Translations under genes and position numbers: made by a program | The notes under the pieces: model-generated | What the model was told of the DNA's origin: nothing | What the model saw: only the letters and a program-made list of their open reading frames with translations | The model's database searches: none | Assembly (NCBI GenBank): GCA_025934375.1 | Contig: JAICYD010000051.1 | Location: forward strand, 1 to 44,616 | Source: Streptosporangiaceae bacterium | Lineage (GTDB): Bacteria > Actinomycetota > Actinomycetes > Streptosporangiales > Streptosporangiaceae | DNA length: 44,616 nt | Direction: 5' to 3' | Shown here: positions 32,276 to 41,055 of the stretch, piece by piece | Position numbering within the stretch: position 1 is the first letter of the stretch | Layout of the letters: each line of letters starts with the position of its first letter

Positions 32276-33195
32276 GTCGCCGAGCAGGTAAGTCGCTGAG
32301 CAGGTAGGTCTCCGAGCAGGCTCAGGGCGCAGCGGACGGCCTCGGCGCCGGCGGGCAGCAACGGCAGGCGCACCGCCGGGCTGGGGATCTTGCCCTGGGC
32401 GTGCAGGACGCCCTTTATGACGGCGGGGTTCGGCTCGGCGAACAACGCCGCCGACAGCCGGGCGAGCCGCCGCCAGGGCGGGCTGCCTTCCGCGTCCCTG
32501 CCGGCCGCGCCGGCCGCCAGGAGCCGCGCGAAGGACCGGGTGGCCACGTGGGCGGAGGCCAGGATCCCGCCGGCGGCCCCCAGGGCCAGCAGCGGCGCGG
32601 CCAGCGCGTCATCGCCCGCGAGGACGGCGAAGCCGTCCGGCAGGTCCGCCATCAGCATGACGGTGTCGTGGTCGATGCCGCCGACGGCGTGCTTCATCCC
32701 GGCGATGCCCGGCACGGCCGCCAGCCGGAGCAGGGCCTGCCAGCCCAGCGAGACCCCGGTGCGGTAGGGGACGTTGTACACGATGACGGGCACCGGGCTC
32801 ATCGCCGCCGCCCGGGTGAAGTGCGCGATGATCCCGTCCGGGGACGGCCGGGTGTAATAGGGCACCACGGTGAGGGCGGCGGACACCTCCGGCCATTGAG
32901 CCAGGTCTCGCAGGCTGGCGATCGTGGCGGCGGTGTCATTCGAGCCCGCCCCCGCGATCAGCGTGACGCCGCGCGACCGGCAGGCCCGCGCGCAGGTGTC
33001 GAGAACGGCGCGGCGCTCGGCGGTGGTCAGCGTGGCCGCCTCGGCCGTGGTCCCGAGGGCCACCACGCCGCTGGCTCCGTCGTCGATGACGGCGTGCGCG
33101 AGGTCTTCCAGTGCGCCGGGCGCGAGGTCCCCGTCGGCGGTGAACGGGGTGATCAGCGGGACATAGAGGCCTTTGAGCGACAGTGTCTGCGGCAT
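32272..33195 (-). CDS. Dihydrodipicolinate synthase/N-acetylneuraminate lyase family protein (DapA-like)
   Basis: 307 residues. TIM-barrel class I aldolase: GLYVPLITPFTADGDL, VALGTTAEAATLTTAER (canonical GTTGE-x-x-TL altered), VIVYNVPYRTGVSLG (Tyr), and Schiff-base Lys in GIAGMKHAVGG. The altered GTTGES motif and the context (next to LysR, not other lysine genes) argue for a catabolic aldolase rather than lysine synthesis. The last 15 or so codons come from a 16 bp tandem repeat, so the C-terminus is not conserved. ATG 33195. Confidence 0.87.
   Translation of the reverse strand: MPQTLSLKGLYVPLITPFTADGDLAPGALEDLAHAVIDDGASGVVALGTTAEAATLTTAERRAVLDTCARACRSRGVTLIAGAGSNDTAATIASLRDLAQWPEVSAALTVVPYYTRPSPDGIIAHFTRAAAMSPVPVIVYNVPYRTGVSLGWQALLRLAAVPGIAGMKHAVGGIDHDTVMLMADLPDGFAVLAGDDALAAPLLALGAAGGILASAHVATRSFARLLAAGAAGRDAEGSPPWRRLARLSAALFAEPNPAVIKGVLHAQGKIPSPAVRLPLLPAGAEAVRCALSLLGDLPAQRLTCSAT
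32274..32323. repeat. Three 16 bp tandem repeats at the end of the DapA-like gene
   Basis: AAGTCGCCGAGCAGGT (32274-32289), AAGTCGCTGAGCAGGT (32290-32305) and AGGTCTCCGAGCAGGC (32306-32321). Because 16 is not a multiple of three, each added unit changes the C-terminal frame of the lyase. The array also covers the stop of the convergent PPOX gene. Confidence 0.85.
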
Positions 33196-33219
33196 GGCAC
33201 CGACTTTGCCCGACGAATC

Positions 33220-33259
33220 CTTTACAGATCCAGTTCACGTTTCTTCACTGATTTGTAAG
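33220..33259. promoter_or_regulatory. Candidate LysR-type operator in the divergent promoter
   Basis: CTTTACAGAT (33220-33229) and ATTTGTAAG (33251-33259) are imperfect inverted copies in the 73 bp gap between the divergent DapA-like and lysR genes. The region is AT-rich for this genome. Binding is inferred from position. Confidence 0.45.
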
Positions 33260-33268
33260 CTGAGCTGA

Positions 33269-34207
33269 ATGATGGACGTGAACCGGCTCCGGCTGCTGCT
33301 CGAACTGTCCCGGCGGGGCACGATCACGGCGGTCGCCGAAGCGCTCACTTACACCCCGTCGGCCGTGTCGCAGCAACTGGCGGTGCTGGAGCGGGAGGCG
33401 GGCGTCCCGTTGCTCGAGCGCGCGGGCCGGCGGGTGGCGCTCACCCCGGCCGGCGTCGTGCTGTCCCGCTACGCCGAGTCGGTGGTCGCCGTGCTCGAGG
33501 AAGCCGAATCCGCGCTCGCCGCCACCCGCGAGCACCTGGCCGGGCCGTTGCGGATCGGCGCGTTCCCCACCGCCGCGCGCACCGTGCTGCCGCCCGCGCT
33601 GGTCACGCTCGGCCGTGATCACCCGGGGCTTGAGCTGATGGTCACCGAGCTGGATCCGTCCGCCGTTCCCGGCGCGCTCCGCTCGGGCGCCGTGGACGTC
33701 GCGATCACGTCCGACTACGACTACGTCCCGGCCGAGCCCGATCCCGCGATCGAGGTCGCCCCCCTGCTAGAGGAGACCGTCTACCTCGCCAGCGCGGCCG
33801 CCGCGCACGGTGGCCCGGTGACGAGGATTGACGACTGCCGCGAAGCGCCATGGATTGCGGGCAGCCCCGGCAGCATGTGCCACGCCCTGGTGGTGCGCGC
33901 CTGCCAGGTGGCCGGCTTCACGCCGCGCGTCCGCCACATCGCCGACGACTTCGCCACCGTCTTGGTCCTCGTCGGGGCGGGCCAGGGGGTCTCCCTGATC
34001 CCGGAGCTGGGCCTGGCGGCAACGCGCGCCCCCGGCGAGGAGCCCGCTGTCGCGTCGGCCGGGGTCACGCTCACGCCGCTGGACACGCGCCGCCGCACCG
34101 GCGTCGCCTGCCGCAGGGGAACGGCCAGCCATCCCGCCGTCGCGGCCTTCGCGACGGCTATCCAGGAGTCGGCAGCCAGCCGTCGCCCCGCTACGCTGAG
34201 ACGGTGA
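33269..34207 (+). CDS. LysR-family transcriptional regulator
   Basis: 312 residues. Winged HTH at about 4-62 (LRLLLELSRRGTITAVAEALTYTPSAVSQQLAVLEREAGVPLLERAGRRVALTPAG), then the two-lobed effector domain starting LRIGAFPTAARTVLPPAL and containing HIADDFATVLVLVGAGQGVSLIPEL. Divergence from the DapA-like lyase suggests that gene is a target. It heads a plus-strand unit: its TGA overlaps the ATG of an alpha/beta hydrolase gene as TGATG. Confidence 0.92.
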   Translation: MMDVNRLRLLLELSRRGTITAVAEALTYTPSAVSQQLAVLEREAGVPLLERAGRRVALTPAGVVLSRYAESVVAVLEEAESALAATREHLAGPLRIGAFPTAARTVLPPALVTLGRDHPGLELMVTELDPSAVPGALRSGAVDVAITSDYDYVPAEPDPAIEVAPLLEETVYLASAAAAHGGPVTRIDDCREAPWIAGSPGSMCHALVVRACQVAGFTPRVRHIADDFATVLVLVGAGQGVSLIPELGLAATRAPGEEPAVASAGVTLTPLDTRRRTGVACRRGTASHPAVAAFATAIQESAASRRPATLRR

Positions 34208-35184
34208 TGGACGCGCAGCGAAGGCTGGTCCGGGTGCCGGACGGCCGCGACGTTGAGGTACTCCTGGCCGGGCCCGAGGACGGGCTGCCGCTCATTGTCC
34301 ACGAGGGCACCCCCCTCGGGCTGGTAACGCCGCCGCGGACGATCGAAGCCGCCGGGGCACGGGGGCTGCGTTATGTGCAGATCGCCCGGCCTGGCTATGA
34401 GGGCTCAACGCCGCGGCCCGGGCGCCGGGTCGCGGATGTCGCCCCGGACGTCGCCGCTGTCGCGGACTCGCTCGGCGCGCGGGAGTTCGTCTCCATCGGC
34501 ATGTCCGGCGGCGGCCCGCACGCCCTGGCCAGCGCGGCCTGCCTGCCCGGCCGCTGCCTGGCCGCCGCGTCCATCGCCGGAGTCGGGCCCTACCGCGCGG
34601 ACGGCCTGGACTTCCTGGGCGGGATGGGCCCGGAGAACCACGCCGAGTTCGGCGCCGCCTTCCGCGGCGCCAGCGCCCTCGAGCCGTACCTGGAGAAGGA
34701 GGCCGCGGCGCTCGCCAAGGTCACCGCCGGGGACATCATCGCGGCCATGGGCGGCCTGATCTCAGCGGCCGACGCGGCGGTCATGACCGGGGAGCACGCT
34801 GAGCTGCTGGCCGGCGGGCTGCGCGCCGCCCTGCGGGCCGGCCTGGCCGGATGGCGCGACGATGACCTGGCGTTCGTCACCGACTGGGGGTTCAGCCTGG
34901 AGGCGCTGGCGGGCCGGGTGGCGATCTGGCAAGGTGACCAGGACCGCATGGTCCCGTTCACGCACGGCCAGTGGCTCGCCGCGCACATTCCGGGCGCGCG
35001 CGCCCACCTGGAGCCGGGCGAGGGCCACCTCACCATGACGGTCACCGCCATCGGCCGTATCCTGGATGACCTGCTCGACGTGGCCGGACGGCCTGGCCGC
35101 GCGGCATCTCCCGGGGGGCGACCCCGCGGAGCATCATCCGTACCCCCCGGGGCATGGCTGGCTGATGGACCCGAGCGCAAGTGA
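34207..35184 (+). CDS. Alpha/beta-hydrolase fold protein
   Basis: 325 residues. Typical fold: LPLIVHEGTPLG in place of the usual HG oxyanion loop, RPGYEGSTPRPGR, nucleophile elbow IGMSGGGPHAL (Gly-x-Ser-x-Gly), acid in WQGDQDRMVP and His in PGEGHLTMTV. The substrate is unknown. The frame is open far upstream inside lysR, but ATG 34207 is fixed by the stop/start overlap. It also overlaps the next gene start by one base, so lysR, this gene and the HIT gene are probably co-transcribed. Confidence 0.88.
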   Translation: MDAQRRLVRVPDGRDVEVLLAGPEDGLPLIVHEGTPLGLVTPPRTIEAAGARGLRYVQIARPGYEGSTPRPGRRVADVAPDVAAVADSLGAREFVSIGMSGGGPHALASAACLPGRCLAAASIAGVGPYRADGLDFLGGMGPENHAEFGAAFRGASALEPYLEKEAAALAKVTAGDIIAAMGGLISAADAAVMTGEHAELLAGGLRAALRAGLAGWRDDDLAFVTDWGFSLEALAGRVAIWQGDQDRMVPFTHGQWLAAHIPGARAHLEPGEGHLTMTVTAIGRILDDLLDVAGRPGRAASPGGRPRGASSVPPGAWLADGPERK

Positions 35185-35741
35185 TGAGGGGATCGCCGTT
35201 GTCCAGCGATGACGCGTCGTACGCGGGCGTGCCGGATGCCTTCGGGCGGCTGTGGACGCCGCATCGCCTGGCCTACATCCAAGGCGAGGGCCGGCCGAAG
35301 GGCCCGGGAGCCGAGGAGGGGTGCCCGTTTTGCGTGGTGCCGACGATGTCGGATGAGGACGGGCTGATCGTCGCGCGCGGGTCGCTGGTCTACGCGGTGC
35401 TCAACCTCTACCCCTACAACAGCGGCCACGTGCTGATCGTCCCCTACCGGCACCTGGCCGACTACGCGGACCTGACGGTGGAGGAGACGGCCGAGTTCTC
35501 CGCGTTCACCAAGCGCGCGATGGGCGCGCTGCGCGCGGCCTCCGGCCCGCACGGGTTCAACGTGGGCATGAACCTCGGCACCGTGGCCGGGGCCGGCATC
35601 GCCGCCCACCTGCACCAGCACGTGGTGCCCCGGTGGGGCGGCGACACCAACTTCATGCCGGTCGTCGGCCGCACCCGGGTGCTGCCCCAGCTGCTGGCCG
35701 ACGCCCGCAAGCTCCTCGCGGACGCGTGGCCCGCGGACTGA
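35184..35741 (+). CDS. HIT-family hydrolase/phosphorylase, Ap4A phosphorylase-like
   Basis: 185 residues. LWTPHRLAYIQGEGRPKG and CPFCVVP precede the HIT core, with YPYNSGHVLIVPYRHLADY and the triad HLHQHVVPRWGGDTNFMPV. The sequence matches the actinobacterial HIT protein (as mycobacterial Rv2613c, an Ap4A phosphorylase) that normally lies just upstream of pgsA. Here an opposite-strand EF-G gene separates them. ATG 35184 overlaps the hydrolase stop. Confidence 0.9.
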   Translation: MRGSPLSSDDASYAGVPDAFGRLWTPHRLAYIQGEGRPKGPGAEEGCPFCVVPTMSDEDGLIVARGSLVYAVLNLYPYNSGHVLIVPYRHLADYADLTVEETAEFSAFTKRAMGALRAASGPHGFNVGMNLGTVAGAGIAAHLHQHVVPRWGGDTNFMPVVGRTRVLPQLLADARKLLADAWPAD

Positions 35742-35773
35742 CGAGCCGACAGGCGCGCTGACCAGTCACATAT

Positions 35774-35813
35774 GTTTGGGTTTGGCGGTGCTATCACACC
35801 GCGAAACCCAAAC
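35774..35813. terminator. Bidirectional terminator between HIT and EF-G-like genes
   Basis: GTTTGGGTTTGGCGGTG (35774-35790) pairs with CACCGCGAAACCCAAAC (35797-35813) with one mismatch around a 6 nt loop. The A/T-rich outer arms give a T-tract in either direction. Confidence 0.88.
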
Positions 35814-35848
35814 AAATAAGCGAGCGGGCCGGGCGTGGTCGCGGACTT

Positions 35849-37957
35849 CTACGCGGGGCGGGAGTCGCTGGCGACCTTGGCGGCCAGGTGGGAGGGCAGT
35901 GGCTCGTGCCGCAGGTAGCCGCGGGTGAACGAGCCGGTGCCGTGGGAGACTGAGCGCAGGTCGATGGAGTACCGGGTGATCTCCAGCTCCGGAACCTCGG
36001 CCCGGATCAGCGTGCGCCCGGTGCCGACCGGCTCGGTGCCCAGGACCCGGCCGCGACGGCCCGACAGGTCGGACATGACCGCCCCGACGTAGTCGTCGGG
36101 GACGAGGATGGACACCTCGTCAACCGGCTCCAGCAGGCACGGGGCCGCCTTCTCGGCCGCGTCCCGCAGGGCCGCCCGGCCCGCCTTCTGGAACGCCATG
36201 TCGGAGGAGTCGACCGAGTGCGCCTTCCCGTCGTACAGCGTGACCCGCACCCCGGTCATCGGGTAGCCGGCCAGCACGCCCTGCTCCATCTGCGCCCGGA
36301 CGCCCTTTTCGACCGACGGGATGTACTGCCGGGGGACGACGCCGCCGACGATCTTGTCGACGAACTCGAAGCCCGCGGCGTCCGGCAGCGGCTCCACCTC
36401 GATGTGGCAGATGCCGTACTCGCCGTGGCCGCCAGTCTGCTTGACGTTCCGGCCCAGGCCCTGCGCCTTGATGCCGATGGTCTCGCGCAGCGGCACCCGC
36501 AGGCTCACGGTGTCCACGCCGACGCCGTACCGCGTCGACAGGCGGTCCAGCAGCACGTCGGCGTGCGCCTCGCCCATGCACCACAAGACGAGCTGGCGGG
36601 TCTCGGGGTTGTTCTCCAGTCGTAGCGTGGGGTCCTCGGCGACCAGCCGGTTAAGGCCCTGCGACAGCTTGTCCTCATCGGCCTTGGACTTGGCGACGAT
36701 CGCGACCGGCAGCAGCGGGTCGGGCATCGCCCACGGCTCCATGAGCAGCGGGCCACCCGGGTCCGACAGGGTGTCGCCGGTCTCGGCGGTACCGAGCTTG
36801 GCCACCGCGCAGATGCTCCCGGCCGGGCATTCCGGCAGCGGGCGCTGCTGCTTGCCCAGCGGGTAGGTCAGCGCGCCGACCCGCTCGTCGTCGTCATGGT
36901 CGGCGTGCCCGCGCTCGGCGCGACCGTGCCCGGAAACATGGACCGCCATGTCGGGGCGCAGCGTGCCGGAGAACACCCGCACCAGGCTGATCCGTCCGAC
37001 GAACTGGTCGGAGGTGGTCTTGACGACCTCGGCCAGCAGCGGGCCGTCCGGGTCGCAGGCCAGCCCGCTGACCGGCTTGCCGTCGATCCGCGTGACCGGC
37101 GGGAGGGGGTGCTCCAGGGCCGACGGGAACGCCTCGGTCATCACCTCGAGGAGCTCGGCCATGCCGATGCCCTGGGTGGCGGACACGGCCAGGACGGGGT
37201 AGAAGCTGCCCCGCGCGACGGCCTTCTCCAAGTCGGAGATGAGGACGTCGGTGCCGATGTCCTCACCGGACAGGTACCGGTCCATGAGGCTCTCGTCTTC
37301 GCTTTCGGTGATGATGCCCTCGATGAGCTCATCACGCGGGCCTGCCATGCGGGCCTGGTCGGCGTCGGACGGCGTGCCCTCGGCGCGCTTGCCGCCGGAG
37401 TAGTCGTAAAGCCGTTGCGACAGCAGGCCGACCAGCCCGGTCACGCCGGAGCCAGAGCCAGGGGGCACGGGCAGGTACAGGGGAAGGACGCCGTCGCCGA
37501 ACGCCGCGCGGCATGCCTCCAGGGCCGCGCCGAAGTCGGCGCGCTGGTGGTCGACCTTGGTGATGACGACGGCGCGGGGCATGCCCACCGCGGCGCACTC
37601 GTCCCACAGCAGCTTGGTGACGCCATCGACGCCGTTGGTGGCCGAGACGGCGAACAGCGCGCAGTCCGCGGCCCGCAGGCCCGCCCGCAGGTCGCCGGTG
37701 AAGTCGGCGTACCCGGGGGTGTCGAGAAGGTTAACCGTTGTTTTGTTATGCACCAAAGGTGCCAGGGTGAGGTTGACTGACCGCTTTTGCCGGATCTCGA
37801 CTTCGTCGAAATCGGAAACCGTCGTGCCGTCTTCGACCCGCCCCGGCCGCTGGGTCGTTCCGGTCCATCCGAGCAGCGCCTCCACGAGGGTGGTCTTACC
37901 GCTGCCTGAATGGCCGACGAGCACGACGTTACGTACATTGCCTGCGCTTGCCGTCAC
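35849..37957 (-). CDS. Elongation factor G-like translational GTPase paralogue (EF-G2 type)
   Basis: 702 residues. P-loop GHSGSGKTTL (15-24), DTPGYADF switch II, and G4 as ITKVDHQRA with Thr in place of the usual Asn of NKxD. Domains II to V are all recognisable (IVGGVVPRQYIPSVEKGV in domain IV, LEITRYSIDLRSVSHGTGSF at the end). The lengthened acidic or Gly-rich insertion and the changed G4 motif separate it from housekeeping fusA; actinobacteria often carry such a second factor of uncertain role. GTG 37957 has a perfect AAGGAGG 8 nt upstream, so the 35 codons upstream are untranslated. Confidence 0.9.
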   Translation of the reverse strand: MTASAGNVRNVVLVGHSGSGKTTLVEALLGWTGTTQRPGRVEDGTTVSDFDEVEIRQKRSVNLTLAPLVHNKTTVNLLDTPGYADFTGDLRAGLRAADCALFAVSATNGVDGVTKLLWDECAAVGMPRAVVITKVDHQRADFGAALEACRAAFGDGVLPLYLPVPPGSGSGVTGLVGLLSQRLYDYSGGKRAEGTPSDADQARMAGPRDELIEGIITESEDESLMDRYLSGEDIGTDVLISDLEKAVARGSFYPVLAVSATQGIGMAELLEVMTEAFPSALEHPLPPVTRIDGKPVSGLACDPDGPLLAEVVKTTSDQFVGRISLVRVFSGTLRPDMAVHVSGHGRAERGHADHDDDERVGALTYPLGKQQRPLPECPAGSICAVAKLGTAETGDTLSDPGGPLLMEPWAMPDPLLPVAIVAKSKADEDKLSQGLNRLVAEDPTLRLENNPETRQLVLWCMGEAHADVLLDRLSTRYGVGVDTVSLRVPLRETIGIKAQGLGRNVKQTGGHGEYGICHIEVEPLPDAAGFEFVDKIVGGVVPRQYIPSVEKGVRAQMEQGVLAGYPMTGVRVTLYDGKAHSVDSSDMAFQKAGRAALRDAAEKAAPCLLEPVDEVSILVPDDYVGAVMSDLSGRRGRVLGTEPVGTGRTLIRAEVPELEITRYSIDLRSVSHGTGSFTRGYLRHEPLPSHLAAKVASDSRPA

Positions 37958-38197
37958 TCCGATCGCCTCCTTGCGCTCGATGACCTGCGGGATGCTCGCG
38001 CGCACCGGGCAGGTCCCCCGGGGACGGGACCTGCCCCCTGGGAGGTATTCAGCCGTTCTCAAAGACTGAACCCGTTGGGCCGGTTACCACAACCCCCAGC
38101 ACGGGAATCCGTTGGATGGCTAGCAGGTAGCCGGGGGTAGAACCGGGGCGAGGGCACGAGGCGTCCGGTAGAGCGGAACGGTAAGATCGCGACGTCT

Positions 38198-38962
38198 ATG
38201 CTCAACTTCCTCCGCCCTGGAATCGCGCGCCTGCTCAACCCCGTGGGACAGGCCCTGGCGCGCACGCCGGTCACCCCCAACATGATCACCGTGATCGGCA
38301 CCGTCGGGGTGTCCGGCGCCGCCTTGTCGATGTTCCCCATCGGGGAGCTGTTCCCGGGCGCGCTGACCGCGACGTTCTTCGTCTTCACCGACATGCTGGA
38401 CGGGCTGCTGGCCCGGCTGAAGGGCAGCTCGGGGCCATTCGGCGCCTTCCTCGACTCGACCATGGACCGGGTCGCGGATTCGTCGGTCTTCGGCGGCATG
38501 GTGATCTGGTTCATCCTCGGCGGCCACAACCCGCTGCTGGCCATGGTGACGCTGTTCTGCCTGGCCTGCGGGTTCCTGGTGTCGTACGTCAAGGCGCGGG
38601 CGCAGGGCCTGGGCCTTCAGTGTGAGGTGGGCCTCATCGAGCGGCCCGAGCGGATGCTGATCGGCTTGACCTCGGTGGGGCTGTCCGGGCTGGGCGTGCC
38701 CTACGTCTTGCCCATCGGCTTGTGGGCGCTGGCCGCGGGCAGCCTGTTCACCCTGGGCCAGCGGATCCGCGCGGTCCACCAGGAAGCGGCTATCGCCCCG
38801 GGGGACGAACGCAGTACCCCCCCGTCGCCCCCGGGGCAGGCCAGCACGGGCACCTCAGGCACGGGCACCTCAGGCACGGGCACGGCGGGACGGGCGGCGG
38901 CGGAACCGGGCGCGGCCGGAGAGGCAGGAGACGTGGAAGTGGAAGGGGAAGTGCGGGGGTGA
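38198..38962 (+). CDS. pgsA: Phosphatidylinositol phosphate synthase (CDP-alcohol phosphatidyltransferase)
   Basis: 254 residues, multi-pass membrane. The CDP-alcohol motif is complete: D65-x2-D68-G-x2-A72-R73, then D86 and D90 (TDMLDGLLARLKGSSGPFGAF, LDSTMDR). In actinobacteria the enzyme joins CDP-diacylglycerol and inositol 1-phosphate. The order with PIM acyltransferase and pimA supports this specificity. The last 55 residues are a low-complexity Gly/Thr/Ser/Glu tail absent from most relatives. The stop overlaps the next start as GTGA. Confidence 0.94.
   Translation: MLNFLRPGIARLLNPVGQALARTPVTPNMITVIGTVGVSGAALSMFPIGELFPGALTATFFVFTDMLDGLLARLKGSSGPFGAFLDSTMDRVADSSVFGGMVIWFILGGHNPLLAMVTLFCLACGFLVSYVKARAQGLGLQCEVGLIERPERMLIGLTSVGLSGLGVPYVLPIGLWALAAGSLFTLGQRIRAVHQEAAIAPGDERSTPPSPPGQASTGTSGTGTSGTGTAGRAAAEPGAAGEAGDVEVEGEVRG
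38846..38890 (+). repeat. 15 bp coding repeats in the pgsA tail
   Basis: Two exact units of ACGGGCACCTCAGGC (38846-38860, 38861-38875) and a diverged third, encoding TGTSG repeats after the membrane domain. Confidence 0.85.
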
Positions 38963-39918
38963 TCAAGGATCAGCTGGTCAGCGCCGCGTTCAAGGCGGGC
39001 TGGAACCTGGTCTGCCGGCTGCCCGAGACGTGGGCCCGGCGGCTGTTCACCTTCGGCGCCGACATCGCCTGGCGGCGCCAGGGCGGCGGCGTCCAGGTCC
39101 TCGAGGGCAACCTGCTGCGGGTCCTGGGCCCGGACACCGGCGGCGCCGAGCTGCGCGCGATGTCCCGCCAGGTCCTGCGGTCCTACGGCCGCTACTACAT
39201 GGAGACGTTCCGGCTGCAGGGCATCCCGGCCGAGCGCCTCCTGGCCGGGATGCGCAACGACAGCCCGAACGTGCCGCTCACCATGGAGTACCTCAGCAGC
39301 GGCCGGGGCGTCATCTACGCGCTCCCGCACAGCGGGCAATATGAGGCGGCCGGCGTGTGGATCATCGCCAAGGGCGCCGGCTCGTTCACCACCGTCGCCG
39401 AGCGGCTGAAGCCCGAGTCGGTGTTCCAGCAATTCCTGAAGTACCGCCAGGGCCTCGGGATGGAAGTGCTGCCAACCACAGGCGGCCAGCATCCGTTCGG
39501 AGTGATGGCCCAGAGGCTGCGGGCCGGGAAACTGGTCTGCCTGGTCGCCGACCGGGACCTGTCCGAGGCCGGGATCGAGGTCGACTTCTTCGGCGAGAAG
39601 GCGCTGATGCCGGCCGGACCGGCGGCGCTGGCCGTCCAGACCGGCGCGGCGCTGATGCCGGTCTCCTGCTGGTTCGTCGGCGAGGACGAATGGGGGACCT
39701 ACGTTCACGACGAGATCCCGGTCCCGGCCGACGGGGACCGCAAGTCGAAGGTCGTCGCGATGACGCAGCAGCTGGCCACCGCCTTCGAGCAGGGCATCCG
39801 CGAGCACCCTGAGGACTGGCACATGCTGCAGCGGCTGTTCGTGGCCGACCTCGACCCGGACCGGCTCGCCCGGCGGGACAGCCGGGGGAGCGCCCCCGAG
39901 GCCGCGGGCACCCGATGA
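38959..39918 (+). CDS. Phosphatidylinositol mannoside acyltransferase (PatA-like)
   Basis: 319 residues, related to lipid A biosynthesis acyltransferases. Catalytic HX4E motif is ALPHSGQYEAAG; substrate-site blocks are LVCLVADRDLSEAGIEVDFFGE and PAGPAALAVQTGAALMPV. The enzyme acylates the mannose of phosphatidylinositol mannosides on the cytoplasmic membrane face, as mycobacterial Rv2611c does. GTG 38959 overlaps the pgsA TGA by 4 bp, which fixes the start even though the frame is open upstream. Confidence 0.92.
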   Translation: MIKDQLVSAAFKAGWNLVCRLPETWARRLFTFGADIAWRRQGGGVQVLEGNLLRVLGPDTGGAELRAMSRQVLRSYGRYYMETFRLQGIPAERLLAGMRNDSPNVPLTMEYLSSGRGVIYALPHSGQYEAAGVWIIAKGAGSFTTVAERLKPESVFQQFLKYRQGLGMEVLPTTGGQHPFGVMAQRLRAGKLVCLVADRDLSEAGIEVDFFGEKALMPAGPAALAVQTGAALMPVSCWFVGEDEWGTYVHDEIPVPADGDRKSKVVAMTQQLATAFEQGIREHPEDWHMLQRLFVADLDPDRLARRDSRGSAPEAAGTR

Positions 39919-41042
39919 GGATCGGCATCGCCTGCCCGTACTCCTGGGACGTCCCGGGCGGGGTGCAGTCGCACATCAGGGACCTGGCCGAGGCGTTGCT
40001 GGAGCTCGGGCACGAGGTCAGCGTGATCGCGCCGGCCGATGAGGACCGGCCGGTGCCCGGTTACGTGGTCCCGGCGGGCAAGGCCATGCCGGTGCCCTAC
40101 AACGGGTCGGTGGCCAGGCTGGCGTTCGGCCCGCTGTCGCTGAACCGGGTCCGGCGCTGGCTCAAGGACGGCAGCTTCGACGTGCTGCACGTGCACGAGC
40201 CTGCCGTGCCGAGCCTGTCGCTGCTGGCCTGCTGGGTGGCGGCCGGCCCGATCGTGGCCACCATGCACACGGCCATGCCGCGCTCGCGGGTGATGCTGGC
40301 GGCCAGCGCGGCGCTGCGCACCGCGATCGAGAAGATCGACGGGCGCATCGCGGTCTCCGAGGCCGCGCGGACGACCCTGGTGGAGCACCTGGGCGGCGAC
40401 GCGGTGCTCATCCCCAACGGGGTCGCCACGCGCCGCTTCCGGGACGGCGACCCGCTGCCCGGCTGGCCCGGCGAGGGCGGGGCCATCGGGTTCCTGGGCC
40501 GGATGGACGAGCCGCGCAAGGGCCTGAGCGTCCTGCTGGAGGCGTTCGAGATCCTCGCGCCCCAGCGGCCCGGCCTGCGGCTGCTCATCGCCGGGCCCGG
40601 CGATGCCGACGACGCCCGCGAGCGGGTGTCGCAGTCGTACCGGGACCGGGTGCACCGGCTCGGCGAGGTCACCGAGGAGGAGAAGAACCGGGTGCTGCAC
40701 TCGGTCGACGTGTTCTGCTCGCCCAACACCGGCGGTGAGTCCTTCGGCATCGTCACCGCCGAGGCGATGTCGGCCGGCGCGGCGATCGTGGCCAGCGACC
40801 TGGAGGCGTTCCGGATGGTGCTGCGCGGCGGAACCGCCGGGGACCTGTTCGCCAACGGCGATGCCGCCGACCTCGCCCGCGTGACCTTGGCGCTGCTCGA
40901 TGACCCGGCCCGGCGGGCGGAGCTTTCGGTGGCGGCGCTGGACGCCGTGCGCGAATACGACTGGTCGGTCGTGGCCCGGGACGTGGTCAGCGTCTACGAG
41001 ACCGTGGTCCTGGGCCGGACCGAGGTAGAGGTCGCGCAATGA
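39915..41042 (+). CDS. pimA: GDP-mannose-dependent phosphatidylinositol mannosyltransferase
   Basis: 375 residues, GT4 family. N-terminal MRIGIACPYSWDVPGGVQSH carries the glycine-rich acceptor loop, DVLHVHEPAVPSLSLLAC the lipid side, and GGESFGIVTAEAMSAG the EX7E nucleotide-sugar motif. It adds the first mannose to phosphatidylinositol. ATG 39915 overlaps the acyltransferase stop as ATGA, so pgsA, acyltransferase and pimA are translated as one coupled unit. Confidence 0.95.
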   Translation: MRIGIACPYSWDVPGGVQSHIRDLAEALLELGHEVSVIAPADEDRPVPGYVVPAGKAMPVPYNGSVARLAFGPLSLNRVRRWLKDGSFDVLHVHEPAVPSLSLLACWVAAGPIVATMHTAMPRSRVMLAASAALRTAIEKIDGRIAVSEAARTTLVEHLGGDAVLIPNGVATRRFRDGDPLPGWPGEGGAIGFLGRMDEPRKGLSVLLEAFEILAPQRPGLRLLIAGPGDADDARERVSQSYRDRVHRLGEVTEEEKNRVLHSVDVFCSPNTGGESFGIVTAEAMSAGAAIVASDLEAFRMVLRGGTAGDLFANGDAADLARVTLALLDDPARRAELSVAALDAVREYDWSVVARDVVSVYETVVLGRTEVEVAQ

Positions 41043-41055
41043 CGGGGAGGGCACT

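Noticed and set aside
32272..33195. Calling the DapA-like gene dapA of lysine synthesis
   Set aside because: The GTTGES motif is altered, the neighbours are not lysine genes, and a divergent LysR suggests a catabolic role.
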